Assembly (NCBI RefSeq): GCF_014655955.1
Contig: NZ_BNBO01000003.1
Coordinates: 1-64,000, forward strand
Direction: 5' to 3'
DNA from: Kitasatospora indigofera
Lineage (GTDB): Bacteria > Actinomycetota > Actinomycetes > Streptomycetales > Streptomycetaceae
Length of the DNA stretch: 64,000 nucleotides
Shown: piece by piece, positions 39,850 through 47,618 of the stretch
Layout of the letters: the number at the start of each line of letters is the position of its first letter
Position numbering within the stretch: the stretch's first letter is position 1
The notes under the pieces: generated by a model
Seen by the model: only the letters and a program-made list of their open reading frames with translations
Database searches by the model: none
Told to the model about the DNA's origin: nothing
Program-made: the position numbers and the translations under genes

Positions 39850-40027
39850 TCCTACATCGCCTCGCTCGGCAAGATCGGTTGGTACGTCCGGATCTGCGCA
39901 CCGCTCCCCCGAGGGTAGCCGCCGCCCGGTACCGCCCCGCGCCCGCCCCCGCCGTGGCGCGGCCGGCGGCCGGACCCCCGGCCGGGCCCCCGGCCGGGCC
40001 CCCGGAGCGCGGGGCGGGCGGGGCCGG

Positions 40028-40555
40028 TCAGCGGTCGGCCTGCTCCTCGGCCGGGACGAAGTCGCCCGCCGACACCCGCAGCGGCCTGAGCAGGTCGAAC
40101 ACCTGCCGGCACTGGTCGGCGTCGTAGTCCTCCATGCCGAACTCCATCGCGACCAGCTCCCTGGTCGCCTCCTCGACGACCTGGCGGCCGCGGTCGGTGA
40201 TCGAGGCGAGCACGCCGCGGCCGTCCAGCGGGTTGGGCCGGCGGGCCACCAGGCCGGCCCGCTCCAGCCGGTCGACGGTGTTGGTGACGCTGGTGGGGTG
40301 CACCATCAGCCGCTCGCCGATCTTGGAGAGCGAGAGTTCGCCGGTCCGGCTGAAGGTGAGCAGCACCAGGGCCTCGTAGCGGGCGAAGGTCAGCCCGTAC
40401 GGCTTGAGCACGGCGTCGACCCTGGCGAGCAGGATCTGGTGGGCGCGCATGACCGAGGTGATCGCCGCCATCGAGGGGACGCCGCCCCAGCGGCGGGTCC
40501 AGAGTTCGTCGGCGCGGGCGATCGGGTCGAAGTCGAGTGCGAGGGGCTTGGCCAC
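40028..40555 (-). CDS. MarR-family transcriptional regulator
   Basis: This 175-aa regulator has a winged-helix domain at about 35-135: LTFARYEALVLLTFS, then LSLSKIGERLMVHPTSVTNT (recognition helix), the wing RRPNPLDGRGVLASIT, and a dimerisation helix. The start GTG 40555 opens with MAKPLALDFDPIARADELW, a lead well conserved in streptomycete orthologues as I recall them. The AAGGAC before it is too close to be a normal ribosome site. It is divergent from the M4 protease across 483 bp. Ligand and targets are unknown. Confidence 0.9.
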   Translation of the reverse strand: MAKPLALDFDPIARADELWTRRWGGVPSMAAITSVMRAHQILLARVDAVLKPYGLTFARYEALVLLTFSRTGELSLSKIGERLMVHPTSVTNTVDRLERAGLVARRPNPLDGRGVLASITDRGRQVVEEATRELVAMEFGMEDYDADQCRQVFDLLRPLRVSAGDFVPAEEQADR

Positions 40556-41038
40556 GTCCTTACCGTACCGGCGGGCACGGGGGCGGGTACCAGGCGTCCC
40601 TGATGGTGGACAAGCCCGGGGCGCTGGCGGGATCTCGCCAAGCACTCACGCAGGTACATACCAGGACATTACAAGGGTGTGAACCGGCGTCAACCGTCCG
40701 GCGAAGCGGGGGCGTTCACCGGTTCGCCGCCGACCCGGCCGTCAGCAGGGACGAAACCTCCGGCCGGGGACGCGTCGAGGCCCGTCCACCGGTCGGACGC
40801 CGGCGCCGGATTTGGCGAGCTGTGGCCAATCGATGAGCAAGACCTGTCATTTCACTTCATGGATTGTCATGCTTCTGGCCAGCCCCGTACGGCAGTCGCC
40901 GCCCACCCCAGCGGCCGCTGCCGCGTGACCGCACGGAGCAGCACGTCAGCGCCCGTTCCGCCCCAAGGCACTAACCCCGGTGCCCCGGAGCGCGGCGCGC
41001 GACCGCGCACAAGCGGTTGTCCCGGAAGGAATCCGTAC
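40556..41038. other. divergent region MarR / M4 protease
   Basis: No gene is visible in these 483 bp. TGTCAT occurs twice, 20 bp apart, in an AT-richer patch at about 40845-40872, a plausible promoter/operator zone for the protease. A second AT-rich patch at about 40655-40685 lies on the MarR side. I could not assign -10/-35 elements with confidence. Confidence 0.4.
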
Positions 41039-42676
41039 GTGAAGCGAAAGCTCGCAGCCGGCGCCGTACTCTCCGCCACCGCCCTGCTCACCGGCGTCAT
41101 CCAGGTGAGCGCCACGGCCCAGGCCGGCCCCGTGCCCGCCCCGCAGGCCCAGGCCGCCCAGCAGCGCGCCACCCTGATCGCCCTCGCGAACGGCCAGTCC
41201 GTGCAGCTGGCCAAGGCCCTGACGCTCGGCGGCCAGGAGCAGCTCGTCGCCAAGGACGCCGTGGTGGACGCCGACGGAGCCCGCCACCTGCGCTACGAGC
41301 GCACCCTCGGCGGGCTGCCGGTGCTCGGCGGCGACCTGATCGTGCACCAGCGCGCCGACGGCTCGGTGACCTCGGTCGACAAGGCCGTCGAGGGGCAGCT
41401 GTCGCTGCCGAGCCTCACCCCCGCCCTGTCCGCGGACAAGGCCACCGCGCAGGCCGCCGGAGCCGTGGCAGCCACCGTCGGCGTCGCCGCCGACAAGGAC
41501 GAGCAGCCGCTGAAGGAGGTCGGCCGGGCCGGCTCCGCGAAGCTGGTCGTCTGGGCCGCGTCCGGCAGCCCGCGGCTCGCCTACCAGACCGTGGTCGAGG
41601 GCCTGCGGGCCGACGGCACCCCGAGCCGGCAGACCCTGGTCACCGACGCGGCCAGCGGCGAGGTGCTCGCCACCCACGAGGACATCCAGACCGCGAGCGG
41701 CACCGGCAAGGGCGTCTTCGTCGGCTCCGTCCCGTTGACCACCACGCTGAGCGGCTCGACGTACCAGCTGAAGGACGCCACCCGCGGCGGCCAGTACACC
41801 ACCGACCTCAAGCACAAGACGTCCGGCACCGGGACCCTCTACACCGACGCCGACAACGCCTGGGGCGACGGCACCGTCTCCAACGGCCAGTCGGCCGCCG
41901 TGGACGCCCAGTACGGCGTGGCCGCGACCTGGGACTACTACAAGAACACCTTCGGCCGCAACGGCATCAAGAACAACGGCGTCGGCGCGTACAGCCGGGT
42001 CCACTACGGCAACAACTACGTGAACGCCTTCTGGGACGACTCCTGCTTCTGCATGACCTACGGCGACGGCGCCAGCAACACCCACCCGCTGACCGCGCTG
42101 GACGTGGCCGGGCACGAGATGAGCCACGGCGTCACCGCCGCCACCGCCGGCCTGAACTACTCGGGCGAGTCCGGCGGCCTCAACGAGGCCACCTCGGACA
42201 TCTTCGGCACCATGGTCGAGTGGTACGCCAACCTGCCCTCGGACGTGCCGGACTACCTCATCGGCGAGAAGATCAACATCAACGGGAACGGCACCCCGCT
42301 GCGCTACATGGACAAGCCCTCCAAGGACGGCGGGTCCGCGGACTACTGGTCCTCCACGGTCGGCAACAAGGACGTCCACTACTCGTCCGGTGTCGCCAAC
42401 CACTTCTTCTACCTGCTGTCCGAGGGCAGCGGCGCGAAGACCATCAACGGCGTCAGCTACAACAGCCCGACGTCCAACGGCTCGACCCTGACCGGCATCG
42501 GCCGCACCAAGGCCGCGGCGATCTGGTACCGGGCGCTGACCGTCTACATGACCTCCACCACCAACTACAAGGCCGCCCGCACGGCGACCCTGAAGGCGGC
42601 GACCGACCTGTACGGCGCCTCCTCCACCGAGTACAACGCGGTGGCGGCGGCCTGGAGCGGCGTCAACGTCAGCTGA
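41039..42676 (+). CDS. secreted M4 (thermolysin-like) metalloprotease preproenzyme
   Basis: This 545-aa zinc protease is exported by a Sec signal (MKRKLAAGAVLSATALLTGV, cleavage near ATAQA). The propeptide has FTP and PepSY-like parts to about residue 215. The mature domain has HEMSH (zinc ligands His359 and His363, general base Glu360) and the third ligand Glu383 in GGLNEATSDIFG; the 23-residue Glu-Glu spacing equals thermolysin 143/166. The catalytic His is in SSGVANHFFYLLSEG. No C-terminal binding module follows; it ends at the fold (AAWSGVNVS). GTG 41039 has GGAAGGA 8 nt upstream. It is probably a nutrient-scavenging neutral protease. Confidence 0.97.
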   Translation: MKRKLAAGAVLSATALLTGVIQVSATAQAGPVPAPQAQAAQQRATLIALANGQSVQLAKALTLGGQEQLVAKDAVVDADGARHLRYERTLGGLPVLGGDLIVHQRADGSVTSVDKAVEGQLSLPSLTPALSADKATAQAAGAVAATVGVAADKDEQPLKEVGRAGSAKLVVWAASGSPRLAYQTVVEGLRADGTPSRQTLVTDAASGEVLATHEDIQTASGTGKGVFVGSVPLTTTLSGSTYQLKDATRGGQYTTDLKHKTSGTGTLYTDADNAWGDGTVSNGQSAAVDAQYGVAATWDYYKNTFGRNGIKNNGVGAYSRVHYGNNYVNAFWDDSCFCMTYGDGASNTHPLTALDVAGHEMSHGVTAATAGLNYSGESGGLNEATSDIFGTMVEWYANLPSDVPDYLIGEKININGNGTPLRYMDKPSKDGGSADYWSSTVGNKDVHYSSGVANHFFYLLSEGSGAKTINGVSYNSPTSNGSTLTGIGRTKAAAIWYRALTVYMTSTTNYKAARTATLKAATDLYGASSTEYNAVAAAWSGVNVS

Positions 42677-42690
42677 CGCTCCCCCGGACG

Positions 42691-42729
42691 GACGGTGCCG
42701 GGCGCCTGCGGAAGGCGCCCGGCACCGTC
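42691..42729. terminator. 17-bp terminator hairpin after M4 protease
   Basis: The stem at 42691-42707 pairs with 42713-42729 around GCGGA, 14 bp after the protease stop. It also faces the convergent DUF3817 gene. Confidence 0.88.
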
Positions 42730-42750
42730 ATGTCGTCCGCGGGTCCCAGA

Positions 42751-42792
42751 CGGCGGGGCTCAGACGGCGGGGCTCAGGCGGCGGGGCTCAGG
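42751..42792. repeat. three tandem 14-bp repeats at a gene end
   Basis: CGGCGGGGCTCAGA or its G-ending variant occurs three times head to tail. On the minus strand each unit contains TGA. The DUF3817 gene stops in the first unit it reaches (42788), so changes in copy number would not alter the protein. Confidence 0.75.
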
Positions 42793-43126
42793 CGGCGGCG
42801 GGCTCGCGCTCCGCGGCGGGGGCGGGCGGGTACTCGCCGCGCTCCTCCTTGGCGAGCATCCGCTCGGCGAAGAAGCCACCGGTCGGCAGGACGGAGAGGA
42901 CGAACAGCAGGGCGCCCCGCTTGAGGTCCCACTTCTGCTGCTGCCAGGCCAGGATCAGGAAGACCACGTACAGGATGAAGAGGATCCCGTGGATCATCCC
43001 CATCACCGGCACGCCGTTGAAGCTGGTGGTGCGCTTCAGCAGCGAGCAGACCATCAGCAGGATGAAGGAGAGGCCTTCGGGGCCGGAGACAAGGCGCAGG
43101 CGGTGGACGGCGCTGCTGGTCTTCAC
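42788..43126 (-). CDS. DUF3817 membrane protein, second paralogue
   Basis: This 112-aa protein has three membrane helices: VSGPEGLSFILLMVCSLL, MIHGILFILYVVFLILAW and GALLFVLSVLPTGGFFAERM, then an acidic Ala/Pro tail. The helix layout and the GGFFAERM end mark DUF3817, as in the gene at 39511. GTG 43126 has GAGG 8 nt upstream. Its 3' end lies in a 14-bp tandem repeat. It is divergent from a DUF2127 gene with a CTTGTGA-type inverted repeat between them. Confidence 0.87.
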   Translation of the reverse strand: MKTSSAVHRLRLVSGPEGLSFILLMVCSLLKRTTSFNGVPVMGMIHGILFILYVVFLILAWQQQKWDLKRGALLFVLSVLPTGGFFAERMLAKEERGEYPPAPAAEREPAAA

Positions 43127-43216
43127 GTTCGGTACCTCATTGCGACGGGGGCGACGGGGGCGCGAGGGTAGGGGCCGGCGGGCCGATCCCGGTGAGCCGG
43201 CCACTGCGGACCGGCT

Positions 43217-43236
43217 CTTGTGAATCGACTCACAAG
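43217..43236. promoter_or_regulatory. inverted repeat CTTGTGA-N6-TCACAAG, candidate operator
   Basis: Perfect 7-bp arms around ATCGAC, in the 290-bp divergent region between the DUF3817 (start 43126) and DUF2127 (start 43417) genes. The 20-bp size and spacing suit a dimeric regulator. I see no other feature in this gap. Confidence 0.55.
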
Positions 43237-43416
43237 CCCGTCGTCCATTATCACCGAGCCTTACGCCCGCCCCGGGCCCGGACCCCCCGTCGTGCCCGAC
43301 GTCACAGCCGCGCCACAGAACCGGACGCCCGGACCGGGCCGGCCCCGGCCGGCTCTATCCTGCTGCCGCACGGCCCGTGAACAGGGCGGGCCGCGACGGA
43401 TACGGGGGACCACCAG

Positions 43417-44205
43417 ATGTTCAAGCCGGACTGGGACCGACGGACGTGCTCGCGGCGCGGGCACATCACCTACGCGCCGACCGAACCCGAGCTGCGCCGG
43501 CGCCTGCACACCGCCACCGCCGTCGGCGACGCCTGGCGCTGCCTGCGCTGCGGCGACTTCGCGCTCGGCGAGCCGCACGGCTCCGGGCCGGCCGACGAGG
43601 CCCCGCTCGTCCCCCGCGGCAAGGCGCTGCGCGACCTCTTCATCCTGCGCTTCCTCGCCGTCGAGCGGTTCCTGCGCGGACTGCTGATCGTCCTCGCCGC
43701 CTGGGCGGTGTGGAAGTTCTCGAACAGCCAGGACTCGGTGCGCCGGCTGTTCGACGAGAACCTGACCGTCTTCCGGCCGGTCACCGACCACTTCCACTGG
43801 GACCTCGAACACTCCCCGGTGGTCGACACCATCCGCAAGACCTTCGACTACGAGCACAAGACCCTGCTGGTGGTGGCGCTGGCACTGGTCGTCTACGCCC
43901 TGGTGGAGATCGTCGAGGCGGTCGGGCTCTGGCTGGGCCGGCGCTGGGCGGAGTACCTCACCGTGGTGGCCACCGCCGCCTTCCTCCCGCTGGAGGTGTA
44001 CGAGCTCACCGAGCACGTCTCCGCGCTGAAGGTCTGCACGCTGCTGCTGAACGTCCTGGCGGTGCTCTGGATCCTGCTCTCCAAGCGGCTGTTCGGGCTG
44101 CGCGGCGGCGTGGTGGCGTTCGAGGCGGAGCGGCACTCGGCCTCGCTGCTGGAGGTCGAGCAGGCGGCCGGGACGGTACCCGACGGGGCGACCGCCGCCG
44201 TCTGA
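43417..44205 (+). CDS. DUF2127 membrane protein
   Basis: This 262-aa protein has a cytosolic N-terminus containing a CxxC pair (WRCLRCGDFALGEPHG, about residues 41-55), which could bind zinc. Four membrane helices follow at about 85-235 (FLRGLLIVLAAWAVWKF, TLLVVALALVVYALVEIVEA, YLTVVATAAFLPLEVYEL, CTLLLNVLAVLWILLSKRLF). The pattern EIVEAVGLWLGRRWAEYLTV and FLPLEVYEL identifies DUF2127, a family without known function. ATG 43417 follows GGGGGAC. It is followed after 94 bp by the AIM24 genes, which appear to have their own leaderless promoter. Confidence 0.88.
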   Translation: MFKPDWDRRTCSRRGHITYAPTEPELRRRLHTATAVGDAWRCLRCGDFALGEPHGSGPADEAPLVPRGKALRDLFILRFLAVERFLRGLLIVLAAWAVWKFSNSQDSVRRLFDENLTVFRPVTDHFHWDLEHSPVVDTIRKTFDYEHKTLLVVALALVVYALVEIVEAVGLWLGRRWAEYLTVVATAAFLPLEVYELTEHVSALKVCTLLLNVLAVLWILLSKRLFGLRGGVVAFEAERHSASLLEVEQAAGTVPDGATAAV

Positions 44206-44287
44206 GCCCGGGCCACCGGGGCGCGGACTTTGTCGCAGCTGGGTACCAGAACGCCCCGCCCACTCCCACCGGGGCGCCCCCGCCCGC

Positions 44288-44293
44288 TACATT
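44288..44293 (+). promoter_or_regulatory. candidate -10 of a leaderless AIM24 transcript
   Basis: TACATT ends 6 nt before GTG 44300, and no ribosome-binding site precedes that codon. The -35 is not recognisable. Confidence 0.35.
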
Positions 44294-44299
44294 CAGCCG

Positions 44300-44938
44300 G
44301 TGGCACAGTTTCGACTCCAAGGATCCAAGGTGCTCGCCGTCGACATGACGGGCGACGCCGTCAAGGCCAAGAACGGCTCGATGGTCGCTTACACCGGCCA
44401 GATCGCCTTCAAAAAACTGTCCGGTGGCGGTGACGGCCTGCGTGGCATGGTCACCCGCAGGCTGACCGGTGAGCAGATGGTGGTCATGGAGGCGAAGGGG
44501 CAGGGCACCTGCTACTTCGCCGACGCGGCCACCGAGATCAACCTGGTGCGGTTGAACGGCGAGACGCTCTACGTCGAGTCGGACAACCTGCTGTGCACCG
44601 AGGCGACCCTGCACACCGGCACCAGCTTCACCGGCCTCAACGGAATCTCGTCCGGCAACGGCCTGTTCACCACCAAGGTCGAGGGGCACGGCTGGGCTGC
44701 CGTCACCTCCAAGGGTCCGGCGATCATCCTGCGGGTCTCCCAGGGCATGCCGCTGCGGGTCGACCCGGGTGCGTACGTCGCGCACACCGGCAATCTCAAC
44801 CGGAGCCTGAAGTCCGGCGCGGGCTGGACCACGCTGATGGGCGAGGGCGGCGGCGAGGCCGTGCAGGTGGAGTTCGCCGGCGACGGCCTGGTCTACGTCC
44901 AGCCGTCCGAGAAGCTGACCGTCGGGGGTGACGTCTGA
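44300..44938 (+). CDS. AIM24-family protein, first of three
   Basis: This 212-aa protein belongs to the AIM24/TIGR00266 beta-helix family (TerD-like neighbours in other bacteria; the yeast member is mitochondrial). It opens FRLQGSKVLAVDM, followed by VKAKNGSMVAYTGQIAFKKL, a Gly-rich GGGDGLRGMV, and repeated strand-turn units such as LYVESDNLLCTEATLH and VEGHGWAAV, ending GLVYVQPSEKL. It has no signal or membrane helix, so it is cytoplasmic. The start is GTG 44300. The stop and the next ATG share one base (TGATG), so translation is coupled to the second copy. The biochemical role is unknown; a membrane-stress or scaffold role is speculative. Confidence 0.88.
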   Translation: MAQFRLQGSKVLAVDMTGDAVKAKNGSMVAYTGQIAFKKLSGGGDGLRGMVTRRLTGEQMVVMEAKGQGTCYFADAATEINLVRLNGETLYVESDNLLCTEATLHTGTSFTGLNGISSGNGLFTTKVEGHGWAAVTSKGPAIILRVSQGMPLRVDPGAYVAHTGNLNRSLKSGAGWTTLMGEGGGEAVQVEFAGDGLVYVQPSEKLTVGGDV

Positions 44939-45588
44939 TGCCGTTCACGAAGATCAACAACAAGATGGTCGAGGCACAGATGGTGCCCGGCCAGCGGGTC
45001 TTCAGCCAGCGCGGCGCGATGCTCGCCTACCGGGGCGAGGTCACCTTCACCCCGAACCTCACCGGCGGCCAGGGCGGCGTCATGTCGATGATCGGGCGCC
45101 GGGTGGCCAACGAGGACACCCCGCTGATGACGGTCGAGGGCCACGGCACCGTGATGTTCGGCCACGGCGGCCACAACATCCACGTGATCGACCTGACCGG
45201 CGACACCCTCTACGTGGAGGCGGACCGCCTGCTGGCCTTCGAGGGCTCGCTCCAGCAGTCCACCATGTTCATGGGCCAGCAGGGCGGCGTGATGGGCATG
45301 GTCCGCGGCCAGGTCACCGGCCAGGGGCTGTTCACCACCAAGCTGGACGGCCGCGGCGCGGTCGCCGTGATGGCGCACGGCGGCGTCATCGAGCTGCCGA
45401 TCACCCCCAACCAGCCCGTCCACGTCGACCCGCAGGCGTACGTCGCGCACCGCGGCGACGTCCGCAACAAGCTGTCCACCGCGCTGGGCTGGCGCGACAT
45501 GGTCGGACGCGGCTCGGGCGAGGCGTTCCAGCTGGAGCTGTCCGGCCACGGCATGGTGTACGTGCAGGCGAGCGAGGAGAAGCTCTGA
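44938..45588 (+). CDS. AIM24-family protein, second of three
   Basis: This 216-aa protein is recognisably paralogous to its neighbours: MVPGQRVFSQRGAMLAYRGE, a Gly/Met-rich GGQGGVMSMIGRR, LYVEADRLLAFEGSLQ, VTGQGLFTTKLDGRGAVAV and GHGMVYVQASEEKL. LFTTKLDG aligns with LFTTKVEG in the first copy. There is no export signal. It begins on the base that ends the first gene and ends on the base that starts the third, so three products are made in series. The Gly/Met loop differs most between copies and may set partner choice. Confidence 0.88.
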   Translation: MPFTKINNKMVEAQMVPGQRVFSQRGAMLAYRGEVTFTPNLTGGQGGVMSMIGRRVANEDTPLMTVEGHGTVMFGHGGHNIHVIDLTGDTLYVEADRLLAFEGSLQQSTMFMGQQGGVMGMVRGQVTGQGLFTTKLDGRGAVAVMAHGGVIELPITPNQPVHVDPQAYVAHRGDVRNKLSTALGWRDMVGRGSGEAFQLELSGHGMVYVQASEEKL

Positions 45589-46661
45589 TGTCCTACCCTC
45601 CCCAGCAGCCGCCGTACGGCCAGCCCGACCCGTACGGGCAGTCGCCCTACGGACAGCCGACCCAGCCCGGGTACAACGCGCCGCCACCGCAGGGCTACCC
45701 CCAGCAGGGCTACCCGCCGCCGCCCCCGCAGGGGTACCCCCCGCCGCCGCCCCAGGGCTACCCGCAGCAGGGCTACCCGCCCCAGCACCCGCAGCAGCCC
45801 CAGCAGAACTACGCGCAGGAGCAGTTCGGCGGGGCGCAGGCGCCGCTGCCCAAGGCGCAGGACGGCTCCGGCCCGGTGGTGCACGACGCGCACAGCCTGC
45901 CGGCCAACGACAACGTCAACCCGTACGCCTTCTCGGTCGACCTGAACGGGTCGTACTTCCTGCAGAAGGGCAAGATGATCGCCTACTACGGCGACATCAG
46001 CTTCAAGGGCGTCGGCGCGGGCGCGGTCGACCGGATGCTCGGGCGGCACTTCAACTCGCCGCTGCACGCCTCCGACTGGGTGGTCGCCGAGGGCCGCGGC
46101 AAGATGCTGCTGGCCGACCGGGCCTTCGACCTCAACTCGTACGACCTGGAGAACGGCAACCTCACCGTCCGCTCCGGCAACCTGCTGGCCTTCGAGCCGA
46201 CGCTGCAGCTGAAGCAGTCGATCATCCCGGGGTTCCTGACCCTGATCGGAACCGGCAAGTTCGTGGCGGCCTCCAACGGTCCGGTGCACTTCGTCGAGCC
46301 GCCGATCCGGGTCGACCCGCAGGCCCTGGTGGGCTGGGCGGACTGCCCCGCGCCGTGCCACCACTACGACGAGGCCTACATGCACGGGCTGATCGGCGGC
46401 CTGCGCCGGCTGACCGGCCTGGGCGGGGCGTCCGGCGAGGAGCACCAGTTCGAGTTCATCGGGGCCGGCCAGGTGCTGCTGCAGTCCTCCGAGACGCTGA
46501 TGGCCGACCGCTCGGTGGGCCAGGTGCACGCGGAGGCGGGTGTCCCGATGGGCGGGGTGCCGCAGCAGCCGGGCGGTCACGCCGGCGGCCAGCAGCTGCC
46601 GAACGTGAACATCCCGGGGCTCGGTAACCTGGGTGACCTCGGACGACGGTTCGGTCTTTAA
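45588..46661 (+). CDS. AIM24-family protein with Pro/Gln/Tyr/Gly N-terminal repeats, third of three
   Basis: This 357-aa protein has a first ~95-residue low-complexity tail of PQGYP/QQGYPP units (MSYPPQQPPYGQPDPYGQ at the start), the kind of sequence that forms flexible or phase-separating tails. The AIM24 domain follows at about 105-330: FSVDLNGSYFLQKGKMIAYY, LTVRSGNLLAFEPTLQL, LIGTGKFVAASNGPVHFV and HQFEFIGAGQVLLQSSE. An insertion with two Cys and several His (WADCPAPCHHYDEAYMHG) could bind metal and is absent from the first two copies. A short Gly/Gln tail ends the protein. ATG 45588 overlaps the preceding stop. absC follows with its own promoter. Confidence 0.88.
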   Translation: MSYPPQQPPYGQPDPYGQSPYGQPTQPGYNAPPPQGYPQQGYPPPPPQGYPPPPPQGYPQQGYPPQHPQQPQQNYAQEQFGGAQAPLPKAQDGSGPVVHDAHSLPANDNVNPYAFSVDLNGSYFLQKGKMIAYYGDISFKGVGAGAVDRMLGRHFNSPLHASDWVVAEGRGKMLLADRAFDLNSYDLENGNLTVRSGNLLAFEPTLQLKQSIIPGFLTLIGTGKFVAASNGPVHFVEPPIRVDPQALVGWADCPAPCHHYDEAYMHGLIGGLRRLTGLGGASGEEHQFEFIGAGQVLLQSSETLMADRSVGQVHAEAGVPMGGVPQQPGGHAGGQQLPNVNIPGLGNLGDLGRRFGL

Positions 46662-46663
46662 TT

Positions 46664-46694
46664 TTGTACAACATTTAACCAATCGGGCTATGCT
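46664..46694 (+). promoter_or_regulatory. absC promoter with palindromic TTGTACAA
   Basis: TTGTAC (46664-46669) and TATGCT (46689-46694) lie 19 bp apart. TATGCT ends 6 nt before ATG 46701, so the mRNA is probably leaderless. The palindrome TTGTACAA covers the -35 and the whole region is AT-rich, fitting autorepression by the MarR product. Confidence 0.55.
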
Positions 46695-46700
46695 GTCCGT

Positions 46701-47228
46701 ATGGACACGCACACCCCTCACACCGCCGTCGTCTCCTCCTCCCCGTCGACCGACACCGAGGAGGAGACGACACCCTGGCTCACCGCCCGGGAGCAGCGGC
46801 TCTGGCGTGCCCACCTCGAGGTCAGCAAGCTGCTCGACTACCAGCTCGGCCGCGAGCTCCAGCCGCACGGCCTGGCGATCAACGACTACGAGATCCTGGT
46901 CGTGCTCTCCGAGGCCCCCGAGCGGCGGATGCGGATGACCGACCTCGCCACCGCCACCCTGCAGTCCAAGAGCCGCCTATCGCACCAGATCACCCGGATG
47001 GAGACGGCCGGCCTGGTGCTGCGCCAGGAGTGTCCCGGCGACCGCCGCGGCCTCTACGCCCACCTCACCGAGCTGGGCTGGGAGACCATGCAGCGGGTCG
47101 CCCCCGACCACGTCCGCAGCGTCCGCCAGCACTTCATCGACCGCTTCACGCCCGAGCAGCTCGACGCCATGTACGCGGCCCTGGGCCCGGTCGCCGAGCA
47201 CCTGCGCGACCTGCGCGGACGGGCCTGA
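46701..47228 (+). CDS. absC: MarR-family regulator, AbsC-like
   Basis: This 175-aa regulator has a Ser/Thr/Glu-rich lead (1-25) and a winged helix at about 55-140: HGLAINDYEILVVLSEAPER, MTDLATATLQSKSRLSHQIT (recognition helix) and GDRRGLYAHLTELG (wing). Long helices on both sides form the dimer interface. The symbol rests on resemblance and on position after AIM24 genes and upstream of meaB/thiolase/mce/scy, as I recall for S. coelicolor absC, a pleiotropic regulator of antibiotic production under zinc limitation. ATG 46701 is probably leaderless. If the orthology is wrong, it is still a MarR regulator. Confidence 0.8.
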   Translation: MDTHTPHTAVVSSSPSTDTEEETTPWLTAREQRLWRAHLEVSKLLDYQLGRELQPHGLAINDYEILVVLSEAPERRMRMTDLATATLQSKSRLSHQITRMETAGLVLRQECPGDRRGLYAHLTELGWETMQRVAPDHVRSVRQHFIDRFTPEQLDAMYAALGPVAEHLRDLRGRA

Positions 47229-47310
47229 GACCGGCCCGGCGCGCGCGGGGCGCGTCACCCGGGCGCCGCGGCGGGCGCGGGTGCGGGCACGTCACGCAAG
47301 CCGGGTGACG

Positions 47311-47487
47311 TCAGGCCGGCGGGTCGCGGATGTCGCGCTCGCGAAGGTCGGTGACCATCCGGGCGAGCGCGGCGACATCCCGGTCGACGTGCAGGGCCGT
47401 CATGTCGTCGTGCACGGCGGTGGCGGCGACCAGCAGGTCCACGACACCTGCGGAGCGGTGCTGCCCCTTGTGCGTGAGCCGGTACCG
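47311..47487 (-). pseudogene. VapC/PIN-domain toxin remnant
   Basis: On the minus strand the frame ending at 47311 reads YRLTHKGQHRSAGVVDLLVA then AATAVHDDMTALHVDRDVAA. This is the C-terminal half of a PIN-domain (VapC-type) toxin with the DLLVAA and LHVDRD landmarks. No N-terminal half with the first catalytic Asp and no antitoxin gene are present upstream. A 17-bp imperfect direct repeat, TGCGyGAGCCGGTACCG, occurs at 47471-47487 and 47494-47510 just where the similarity starts. I read this as a decayed toxin-antitoxin locus. Confidence 0.6.
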
Positions 47488-47618
47488 GGCATTTGCGCGA
47501 GCCGGTACCGCCCGACCGGCCCGGTCCGTCGCATCCTCGGAAAGGCCCAGGTCCCGGACACGGCGGACCGGCCGGGAAGCCCTCCCGATCCCCGGCCGCA
47601 CGGGCCTCCGGCGGCCGC

